DNA of 5,797 bases, taken from 20CM-4-69-16 sp035637455. GTDB taxonomy: Bacteria > Gemmatimonadota > Gemmatimonadetes > Gemmatimonadales > GWC2-71-9. Each line of letters opens with the position of its first letter. The first letter of the stretch is position 1. Below, piece by piece: positions 1-5,797 of the stretch. Under the pieces are notes generated by a model, which saw only the letters and a list, made by a program, of their open reading frames with translations, was not told the origin of the DNA and ran no database searches. Location of the stretch: NCBI GenBank assembly GCA_035637455.1, contig DASPXE010000197.1, forward strand, positions 1 through 5,797. The letters run 5' to 3'. Position numbers and translations under genes: made by a program.

Positions 1-1035
1 GGGCATGAGCCCCCAGGCGGCGGGCGAAAACTGGCTTCCAGGCGGCCCGTTGGGATTGAGCTGTGAGATGTGCTGGCCCCCGATCCCGCGGAACTTGTCG
101 CCCACGCCGACGAAGGTGAATTCCGTGATGTCGGCGGCGCCCCGGGAGCCGTAGGCCTCGCCGAAGTAATCGTGCGGCGACAGCGCCTCGCCTGCTCCGC
201 CGATCACCTCGAGGAAATAATACGGGATGGCGCGGCCTTCGGCCGTCATGGTGGAATCCACAATCGCCAGGATCTGGTCGAGCTCCACCTGCTGGATGTG
301 TTTCGCGGCGTCGATGCGGAACCCGGCGACGCCGCGGCGCGCGAGCATCATCAGGTAGCCCGCGATCTTTTGCCGCACCGAGGGCAGACCGGTGTTGAGA
401 TCCGGCAGCGAGAACAGCTCGCAGTCCTGCACGTTGGCGGCGCTCTGGTAGTTGTTGACCGTACAGGGCGGGTGGAAATCGCTCGGGCTGTACAGCCCCG
501 GGTAGTCGTACTTGCTGTACGCGGTGCCGTTACTGCCGACGCCGGGACTCGGGTAGTTGGTCATGTGGTTGATGACGGCATCCACATAGATGTCGACACC
601 CACTGCTGTGCATCGCTGCACCATGTCCACGAACTCCGGCGCCGTTCCCGAGCGGCTGCGGTCGATGCCGTAACTCACGGGCTGGTAGCGCTCGCTCCAG
701 GGGTAGCCCGGCACTTCGCTGTGCTCCTCGGGGGGCGAGACCTGGACTGCCTTGAAGCCGGCCGGCCCGAGGACTTGCTCGCACTCGGTCGCGATGTCGG
801 TCCACTTCCACTCGAAGAGGTGCACGAACACGTCGCCCGCTGCCATGTGGCCGCTGGGGCGATAGGTCGGGGGCAGCGTCGGCCGGTCTTGGGGGGGATT
901 CCCGCTGGGTGGAGAAAGGAGCGGGTGGCTGCAGGCGGGCGCGGCGAGGGCGAGCAGCGCGGTGGCAACGAATGACCGCGCGCTGCCTGCGCGGCTGAAG
1001 CCGCGGCTCGGCACCTGCCGCTGAAGCGGCCGCAT
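1..1035 (-). CDS. Secreted GH13 alpha-amylase, N-terminal part (3' end beyond the window)
   Basis: Endo-acting hydrolase of alpha-1,4 bonds in starch; the 345 codons seen are open to base 1. Residues 1-34 look like a signal peptide: an Arg-rich start, a hydrophobic stretch (FVATALLALAA, 22-32), then APA-C35. C35 could be a lipid anchor, but APAC is a poor lipobox. A Pro/Ser-rich linker (36-66) precedes the barrel, which opens with DVFVHLFEWKW (68-78). GH13 motifs follow in order: DAVINH (152-157), LPDLN (210-214), GFRIDAAKH (238-246, nucleophile D242) and YYFLEVIGG with acid/base E276. The last motif (F-V-x-N-H-D) and any C-terminal domain lie outside. The 'bacterial/animal-like' spacing resembles Streptomyces-type amylases. 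The gene follows susD by 71 bases and fills the role of SusG. The start is uncertain: ATG at 1035 is the first in-frame one after the susD stop, but it has no Shine-Dalgarno sequence and lies inside a hairpin array; GTG at 1014 is the alternative. Family identity is near certain, the start is not. Confidence 0.9.
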   Translation of the reverse strand, partial: MRPLQRQVPSRGFSRAGSARSFVATALLALAAPACSHPLLSPPSGNPPQDRPTLPPTYRPSGHMAAGDVFVHLFEWKWTDIATECEQVLGPAGFKAVQVSPPEEHSEVPGYPWSERYQPVSYGIDRSRSGTAPEFVDMVQRCTAVGVDIYVDAVINHMTNYPSPGVGSNGTAYSKYDYPGLYSPSDFHPPCTVNNYQSAANVQDCELFSLPDLNTGLPSVRQKIAGYLMMLARRGVAGFRIDAAKHIQQVELDQILAIVDSTMTAEGRAIPYYFLEVIGGAGEALSPHDYFGEAYGSRGAADITEFTFVGVGDKFRGIGGQHISQLNPNGPPGSQFSPAAWGLMP

Positions 1036-1078
1036 GTGCCAGTTTACTGGCAGACGCCGAGTCGCGGGTTCACCCGCG
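990..1078. repeat. Four-hairpin array: inverted pair of a 41-bp two-hairpin unit
   Basis: Four perfect short palindromes lie at 990-1005 (CGCGGCTGAAGCCGCG), 1017-1030 (GCCGCTGAAGCGGC), 1037-1052 (TGCCAGTTTACTGGCA) and 1063-1078 (CGCGGGTTCACCCGCG). Their centres are 26, 21 and 26 bases apart. Reading the last two on the minus strand, all four fit a 5-bp core stem with a TRAA loop: GCGGC-TGAA-GCCGC, GCCGC-TGAA-GCGGC, GCCAG-TAAA-CTGGC and GCGGG-TGAA-CCCGC. Arm 990-1030 matches the reverse complement of 1038-1078 at 31 of 41 positions without gaps, including a shared CTCGGC in the spacer (1007-1012, and GCCGAG at 1056-1061). The symmetry axis is at about 1034. The layout resembles REP/BIME-type palindromic elements, but I cannot assign it to a named family. 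It spans the gap after susD and the first codons of the amylase. No T-run follows, so it is not a standard terminator; roles in transcript processing, 3'-end protection of susCD mRNA, or control of amylase translation are inference. Confidence 0.85.
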
Positions 1079-1106
1079 GCACGAGAACGTAGTGGCCGCT
1101 GGGCGC

Positions 1107-2681
1107 TCAGTAACCCGGATTCTGTTGCAGGTTCGGGTTGGCGATTAGCTCGTTCGCCGGAAGCGGATAGAGATCCCGGCCCGTGCCCAACGCAGTCCCC
1201 GCCATGATGCCGCCCTTCCACGCCCAGAGGTAGGTACCGCTCGAGAACAGGCCGAACCGCACGAGGTCGGTGCGGCGCTGGCCCTCGAACAGCAGCTCGC
1301 GGCCCCGCTCGGCGAGCAGGGTATCCAGCGTGAGCGTGCCAGCCGGGATGTTGGCGCTCGTGTTGCCGAAGGCGCGGACCCGGAGGCTGTCCACATAGGC
1401 CTCCGCCTGTGCCAGCGTACCGCCGCCGCCGCGTAGACTGGCCTCGGCATAGATCAGATACGCGTCAGCAAGCCGGAGGATCGGGAAATCCGTATCGACC
1501 ATGCCGGACTGCGCCCCATTGGCTCCGCCTGACGTCTTGTTGGTGAACTTCGGCGCGGCGATGCCGTTGCTGAACTGACCGATGGTATCCACGTTGACCT
1601 GCTGTCCGGTCTTGAAAAAGAACGCGGCGCGCCCGTCGCCGGCCCCGAACCGATTGTAGGCCTGCTGTTTCAAACGGTACCCGCCCCAGCAGTAGTCGAT
1701 GCCATAATTGGCCGCGGACATCTGGCCGCCGCAGCCGGCATGGATCAGAAACGTCATCCCGCCCCAGGTCTGCGTGTTGTTGCCATCCTGCGGGGCGACG
1801 AAGATGAGCTCGGGCGACATGTTGTTGTCCGCCTGGAAGTTGTGCACAAAGCTCGGATCCAGGGTGTAGCCCGCGCCGATGACGGCCTGCGCTTCGGTGA
1901 GCGCTCCGGCGTAGTTCGGCGTGCCGGTGTAAATACCCGCATTCAGGTACAGCTTGGCCAGCAGCATATGCGCGGCGGCGGGCGTGGCACGGCCGTACGT
2001 CGCTGCGCTCTTCGGCGGCAGCGCGTCCTTGATGGCGTTCAGCTCGCTCACCACGTACCGGTAGAGACTGTCGCGGGTGGCCTGCTGCGGGGGCGTGGCC
2101 CCGAGCGGGTCCGCTTCGGTCACCAGCGGGATGTTCCCGAACAGATCGATCCCGTGCCAGTAGCTCAAGGCTCGGAGGAACCGGGCCTCGGCGCGGTAGA
2201 ACTGGACGTTGGTCCGGAGCGTCGGATCGTTCTGGTTCCGTTCCGCGAGCTTCGCATCGGTGCTCTGGCGCAGGAACTCGTTCGCCAGCATGACCTGGTA
2301 GAAGACGCGATAATACATCGCGTTCACCATCTCGTTGCTCGCTCCCCAGAGCCCCGTGTTCAGGTCGCGGAGACCGGGATCGTTCCAGCCGATCACCGCC
2401 TCGTCCGTCGGCATTTCCTGGAGGTACCAGTACAAGCGCAGATATTCGCCGAAACCCTCGTCGATGCCCCCGATGTCGGCATTGCCGTCCGGCCCCCGTT
2501 GTCCGGTGACGATCAACCCGCCGTAGATCTTCGCGAGGAACGCTCGATACGAGTTGGGATCGTTGAACACGTTGGCGCTGGTGACAGTGCTCTTCGGTGC
2601 CACCGTAGGATCCGTGCAGCCGGTCCCGGTCACGCAGAGCAGGGCGGCGGCGACGCTCACTGCTTTGGTTGTGCGGTTCAT
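1107..2681 (-). CDS. susD: Starch-type SusD surface glycan-binding lipoprotein
   Basis: Outer-membrane lipoprotein that forms the lid over SusC and binds malto-oligosaccharides. It is 524 residues, close to Bacteroides SusD (about 550). The signal peptide runs to C22 (VTGTGC, then TDP); the lipobox lacks the usual Leu, but an Asp at +3 fits surface export signals. It carries the starch-SusD signatures: VTGQRGPDGNADIGGIDEG (58-76), PTDEAVIGWND (91-101), FLRALSYWHGIDLFG (168-182), LYLNAGIYTG (244-253), FPILRLADAYLIYAEA (399-414), ERGRELLFEGQRRTDLVRFG (458-477), YLWAWKGG (484-491) and the typical tail PLPANEL...NPGY. These track Bacteroides thetaiotaomicron SusD almost block for block, as I recall that sequence, which supports starch rather than another glycan. 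Cys317 and Cys331 flank the expected ligand face and could form a disulfide. The gene starts 13 bases after the susC stop, which fits translational coupling. The ATG is preceded by AGGGGG. Confidence 0.97.
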   Translation of the reverse strand: MNRTTKAVSVAAALLCVTGTGCTDPTVAPKSTVTSANVFNDPNSYRAFLAKIYGGLIVTGQRGPDGNADIGGIDEGFGEYLRLYWYLQEMPTDEAVIGWNDPGLRDLNTGLWGASNEMVNAMYYRVFYQVMLANEFLRQSTDAKLAERNQNDPTLRTNVQFYRAEARFLRALSYWHGIDLFGNIPLVTEADPLGATPPQQATRDSLYRYVVSELNAIKDALPPKSAATYGRATPAAAHMLLAKLYLNAGIYTGTPNYAGALTEAQAVIGAGYTLDPSFVHNFQADNNMSPELIFVAPQDGNNTQTWGGMTFLIHAGCGGQMSAANYGIDYCWGGYRLKQQAYNRFGAGDGRAAFFFKTGQQVNVDTIGQFSNGIAAPKFTNKTSGGANGAQSGMVDTDFPILRLADAYLIYAEASLRGGGGTLAQAEAYVDSLRVRAFGNTSANIPAGTLTLDTLLAERGRELLFEGQRRTDLVRFGLFSSGTYLWAWKGGIMAGTALGTGRDLYPLPANELIANPNLQQNPGY

Positions 2682-2690
2682 GTCGTTCGT

Positions 2691-2696
2691 CCCCCT
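2691..2696 (-). promoter_or_regulatory. Ribosome binding site of susD, overlapping the susC stop
   Basis: On the minus strand AGGGGG begins inside the TAG stop codon of susC (2697-2695) and ends 9 bases before the susD ATG at 2681. The G-rich sequence is a moderate Shine-Dalgarno match. Its overlap with the stop codon suggests that ribosomes finishing susC help to start susD, which would keep the two partner proteins in step. Confidence 0.6.
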
Positions 2697-5600
2697 AGAA
2701 CCGGACGCTCAGGCCGGTGGTGATGGTGCGCGCACGCGGATAGATGTTGTTGTCGAGGCCGTTCAGCCCCGCCGTCGGATCTACGCCGCTGTAGCCGGTG
2801 ATGGTGAACGCGTTCTGTACGGTGGCGAACACGTGCAACGGCTGCCCGCGGTAGGTGAACGCGTAGCCGAGCGTGATGTTATCCATCCGCAGGAACGAGG
2901 CATCCTCCACGAAATAATCCGAGTAGTATTGCGGAACCACGAACCCGGTCGTTAGGACCGACGCATGCAGGTTGCTCGGCATTCCCGACCCCGTGAGGTT
3001 CTGGTAGGCCCCGTTGGCCGACGCCACGTTGTTGTAGACCCAGTTCCCCAGGTAGGCCCGCAGCGTGAAGCTGGCGTCGAAGCGCCCGTAGCTCAAGTAC
3101 GACGAGTGTCCCAGTATCCACTTCGGGGCCGGGTCGTGAAACGGCCGGCGGTCGGCGTCGTTGATGACCCCGTCCGGCCGGTACAGGCCGACGCATCCCG
3201 GGGCGGCCGGGCAGGCGACGGTGTCGCGGACGGTCGGCTGGTCCACGTACATCTTGAGCAGGCTGTCATTGGTGCAACAACTGTAGATCGGCTTCCCATT
3301 CGCGCCGTACTTTTGCTGATACACGAAGAACGAGTTGACCGGCACTCCTGGCTGAAGCACCTCGACAAAGTTGCCTACACCACCCGAGATGTTACCGGTC
3401 AGGATCTTCGATACACTCTTGTTCGGGTTGATCGTGAGCAGCTCGTTCGTATTGTGGCTGGCGGTGAACGCAGCGGTCCAGACCAGCCCGCTCGCACGTC
3501 CCTCCAACAGGCGTGCATTCAGGATGACCTCGAAGCCCCGGTTTCTCATGCTGCCGATGTTGGTCGTGACGAAGTTGCCGAGGTTCGTGCCGGCGGCGAC
3601 GGGGACGTTGAAGATCAAATCGGTGGTGTTCTTGGTGTACCAGTCGATCGAGCCGCTGTAGCGCTGGTTGCTGAGGCCGACATCGACGCCGGCGTTGTAC
3701 GCGCTGGTCTTTTCCCAGTGGATGAACTGGTCGACGGCGCTCGGGCGGATCGTGGTGACGAACGTGTTACCGAACTGCACCTTCGTCTGCCCGTCGCTGT
3801 AGGTATACGTCGGGTACTGCAGGTAGTCTCCGATCGCCTGGTTGCCGGTCCAGGCCCAGGACGCGCGCAGCTTCAGGTCCGAGAGCGAGCCGACCCCCCG
3901 CATGAACGGCTCCTGCGAAATCCGCCACGCCAGCGCCACCGATGGGAACGTGCCCCACTGGTTCCCCGGGCCGAAGCGCGAAGACCCATCGCGTCTGGCG
4001 CTCAGCGCCGCAAGGTAGCGGTCGCCGATGTTGTAGTTGAGCCGCCCGAAGAAGGAGATGAGTTTGTAGTCGACGATGTCCCTGGTATTCCGCACGTTCG
4101 CGGCCGTCGGGATGCCGTTGTCGCCGAGCAGGTTGCTGCTGAGACCCGTTTCGCGCAGCGAAGGATACTCGGCGTGCGACTGCGTGAAGGAGTAGCCGCC
4201 GACCAGATCGATCCTGCCGGGTCCGTAGCTGCGCGACGGCGCGTAGCCCCCGTACGCGTCGAGTACCGAGTTCACTTGCGTGTTGTTCGCAAGGAAAAGC
4301 AGGCCCTGGCCCTGTCTCACCTGGGCGGCCAGGTTGCTCGGATAGAAAGTCGTGCGATCGGCCTTCGCAAGGTCGTAGCCCAAGTTGACGTGGGCAGTCA
4401 ATCCTTCCACGAAGGGCATCCGGTACTCGGCCTGCGCATTGCCGACGCTGCGCCAGGTCGTGCCATGGTCGGACGCCAGGTTCAGGCTGGCCACGGGATT
4501 GCTCGGGGACGCATTGGTCGTGTTCCAGTCCCAGTACCCGGTGGCGCTGGTCGGATCCATGACCGGCTGCGTAGGCGCCATCGCGGCAGCGTTGCCGAGC
4601 ACGTCGCCCGGGGTGAATTTGTCGACGGCGCGCGACCCCCGCACGCTCGTACGCACGTTGAGACGGTCGCTGAAGAAGCGCTGCTGATAGTTGAGCCCGA
4701 GCGACACCCGCTCTGTCGAGCTCGCCCGGATGACGCCGTCCTGGTTCAAGTAGCCGAGCGACAGGCGGTAGCTCATGTCGTTGCCCGCGCTCGAGAATGC
4801 CACATCGTGTTGCTGACCGTAGCCGGTGCGGTCGATGAGGCCGAGCCAGTCGGTGTTGGCGCCGCGCAGCGAATCGATTCTTGATGGGGCGTACTGAGTC
4901 ACGGCAGCGGCGAACTGGGCGGCGTTCAGCATGTCCGGTAGTCTGGTGACCGATGAGGCGGACGCGCTCGTGCTGTACTCGACCCCGGTTCCCTGCCGCC
5001 CCTTCCCCCCCTTCGTGGTGATGAGCACGACGCCGTTCGCCGCGTTCGACCCGTAGATGGCGGCGGCCGAAGCGTCTCGCAGCACCGTGATGGTCTCGAT
5101 GTCGTTGGGGCTGAGGAAATTGAGGGGGTCGCGACCGGCGGAGAGGCCGCCACCGGCGCCGGTGCCGAGCGGCACGCCGTCAATGACGTACAGCGGCTCG
5201 CTGCTGGCATTCACCGAGGTGGGGCCACGGATCCGGAGCGACAGGCCGCCGCCCGGGTCGTTGTTATCCACGACTTGCACCCCCGCCACCTTACTCTGGA
5301 TCAGCATCTGGGGGCTGAGGATGCGGCCGGTGTTGAACTGCGAGTCGGTCACTGCCGTCACGGCGCCGGTGATGTCCCCGGCCCGCTGCACCCCGTACCC
5401 TGTCACCACGACTTCCGACAGACCCACAGCCTGGGCCGTCAGGGCGAGATCGACCACGACGGCGTCGCCTGCCACGACGGTGACGGCCTGCCGCGCCGGT
5501 CCGTACCCGAGCATCCTCGCCCGCACGGTGTCCGCGCCCGCGGGGACACCTGCAAGGACGAAGCGACCGTCCGCCTGGGTCAGGGCGGTGTGACTCCCGA

Positions 5601-5745
5601 CCGTAACCGAGACTGTCGTGAGCGGCTGCTGGGTCGCAGCGTCCGTGACGCGTCCCCGGATCGTACCGGTGGGCTGTTGCGCGGAGAGCGGCGCCGTCCA
5701 GAGTACCGCCAGGAGGGCAGCGATGATGCAGCGAAGTCGTCTCAT
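2695..5745 (-). CDS. susC: SusC/RagA-family TonB-dependent outer-membrane transporter
   Basis: Outer-membrane channel that imports oligosaccharides delivered by SusD, with energy from TonB-ExbBD. It is 1016 residues, the normal size for SusC (about 1000). The signal peptide covers about 1-22 (RRLRC, hydrophobic core, SAQ-Q). A carboxypeptidase-regulatory-like beta-sandwich follows (about 27-105, GTIRGRVTDAATQQPL start). The TonB box is EVVVTGYG (111-118). The plug carries YVIDGVP (186-192) and the SusC signature NDIETITVLRDASAAAIYG (214-232) then ANGVVLITTK (236-245). The rest is beta-barrel, ending in a C-terminal Phe (GLSVRF) as the BAM machinery expects. There is no N-terminal STN domain, so signalling directly to an anti-sigma factor is not indicated. 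The only four cysteines of the mature protein (823, 824, 845, 851) sit in one predicted outer loop. The ATG at 5745 is chosen because GAGGAG lies 5 bases upstream and a good signal peptide follows. Substrate assignment to starch rests on the susD and amylase neighbours. Confidence 0.97.
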   Translation of the reverse strand: MRRLRCIIAALLAVLWTAPLSAQQPTGTIRGRVTDAATQQPLTTVSVTVGSHTALTQADGRFVLAGVPAGADTVRARMLGYGPARQAVTVVAGDAVVVDLALTAQAVGLSEVVVTGYGVQRAGDITGAVTAVTDSQFNTGRILSPQMLIQSKVAGVQVVDNNDPGGGLSLRIRGPTSVNASSEPLYVIDGVPLGTGAGGGLSAGRDPLNFLSPNDIETITVLRDASAAAIYGSNAANGVVLITTKGGKGRQGTGVEYSTSASASSVTRLPDMLNAAQFAAAVTQYAPSRIDSLRGANTDWLGLIDRTGYGQQHDVAFSSAGNDMSYRLSLGYLNQDGVIRASSTERVSLGLNYQQRFFSDRLNVRTSVRGSRAVDKFTPGDVLGNAAAMAPTQPVMDPTSATGYWDWNTTNASPSNPVASLNLASDHGTTWRSVGNAQAEYRMPFVEGLTAHVNLGYDLAKADRTTFYPSNLAAQVRQGQGLLFLANNTQVNSVLDAYGGYAPSRSYGPGRIDLVGGYSFTQSHAEYPSLRETGLSSNLLGDNGIPTAANVRNTRDIVDYKLISFFGRLNYNIGDRYLAALSARRDGSSRFGPGNQWGTFPSVALAWRISQEPFMRGVGSLSDLKLRASWAWTGNQAIGDYLQYPTYTYSDGQTKVQFGNTFVTTIRPSAVDQFIHWEKTSAYNAGVDVGLSNQRYSGSIDWYTKNTTDLIFNVPVAAGTNLGNFVTTNIGSMRNRGFEVILNARLLEGRASGLVWTAAFTASHNTNELLTINPNKSVSKILTGNISGGVGNFVEVLQPGVPVNSFFVYQQKYGANGKPIYSCCTNDSLLKMYVDQPTVRDTVACPAAPGCVGLYRPDGVINDADRRPFHDPAPKWILGHSSYLSYGRFDASFTLRAYLGNWVYNNVASANGAYQNLTGSGMPSNLHASVLTTGFVVPQYYSDYFVEDASFLRMDNITLGYAFTYRGQPLHVFATVQNAFTITGYSGVDPTAGLNGLDNNIYPRARTITTGLSVRF

Positions 5746-5750
5746 AACAT

Positions 5751-5756
5751 CTCCTC
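5751..5756 (-). promoter_or_regulatory. Ribosome binding site of susC
   Basis: GAGGAG on the minus strand, 5 bases before the susC ATG at 5745. This is a strong Shine-Dalgarno match and fixes the start. It also speaks against a typical Bacteroidota host, where such sites are rare. The remaining bases up to 5797 show no promoter I can recognise; they are GC-rich and hold a run of eight G (5788-5795). Confidence 0.8.
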
Positions 5757-5797
5757 GAACCGTGGGGCCGCACGCACCCGGGCCGACGGGGGGGGTC

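Noticed and set aside
70..975. A 301-codon open frame on the plus strand
   Set aside because: It is antisense to the alpha-amylase, whose minus-strand frame carries all the expected GH13 motifs in order.
990..1078. CRISPR array
   Set aside because: The units are short palindromes with differing stems and spacers of 6-11 bases, in inverted orientation; there are no direct repeats and no spacers of CRISPR length.
1063..1078. Intrinsic terminator between susD and the amylase
   Set aside because: The stem is strong, but the transcript-sense sequence after it (ACTCGGCGTCTGCC) has no U-run, and the next hairpin and amylase frame follow at once.
1740..2723. A 327-codon open frame on the plus strand
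   Set aside because: It is antisense to susD and shows no domain, signal or ribosome binding site that would support it.
2965..4884. A 639-codon open frame on the plus strand
   Set aside because: It lies wholly antisense to susC, its product is Arg/Val/Ala-rich with no recognisable family or domain, and long antisense frames are normal in GC-rich coding DNA.
5748..5750. Alternative upstream ATG for susC
   Set aside because: It is out of frame, runs ATG-TTA-TGA to an immediate stop, and lies directly against the Shine-Dalgarno sequence with no spacing.

Overview
The window is a compact, GC-rich glycan-uptake locus that reads entirely on the minus strand. In transcription order it holds a SusC-type TonB-dependent outer-membrane transporter (5745 to 2695), a starch-type SusD surface glycan-binding lipoprotein (2681 to 1107), and the first 345 codons of a secreted GH13 alpha-amylase (from about 1035 to the window edge at base 1). 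Together they form the core of a starch or maltodextrin utilization locus. The amylase cuts the polymer, SusD captures the oligosaccharides, and SusC imports them with energy from TonB.

The organism is probably not a typical Bacteroidota species. The DNA is GC-rich, susC has a clear Shine-Dalgarno sequence (GAGGAG), susD has a G-rich one, and the proteins are rich in Ala, Arg and Gly. SusC/SusD pairs with openings such as 'GTIRGRVTDAATQQPL' in a GC-rich genome suggest Gemmatimonadota or a similar high-GC phylum of the wider Bacteroidota/FCB neighbourhood. This is inference; there is no rRNA or other marker in the window.

Region by region: bases 5746-5797 are a short upstream stretch with the susC ribosome binding site and an 8-G tract. 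susC follows, then a 13-base gap whose ribosome binding site overlaps the susC stop, then susD. Between susD and the amylase lies the most unusual part of the window, at 990-1078. It holds four small hairpins of one family (5-bp core stem, TRAA loop), arranged as two inverted copies of a 41-bp two-hairpin unit with the axis at about 1034. Stem differences among the four hairpins are compensatory. The only in-frame ATG for the amylase sits on that axis, so its first 16 codons or so are written in repeat sequence.

No susE/susF-like gene and no regulator are visible. The amylase is cut by the window edge before its last catalytic motif. The three proteins belong to known families; the hairpin array, and how it sits on the amylase start, is what most deserves a second look.
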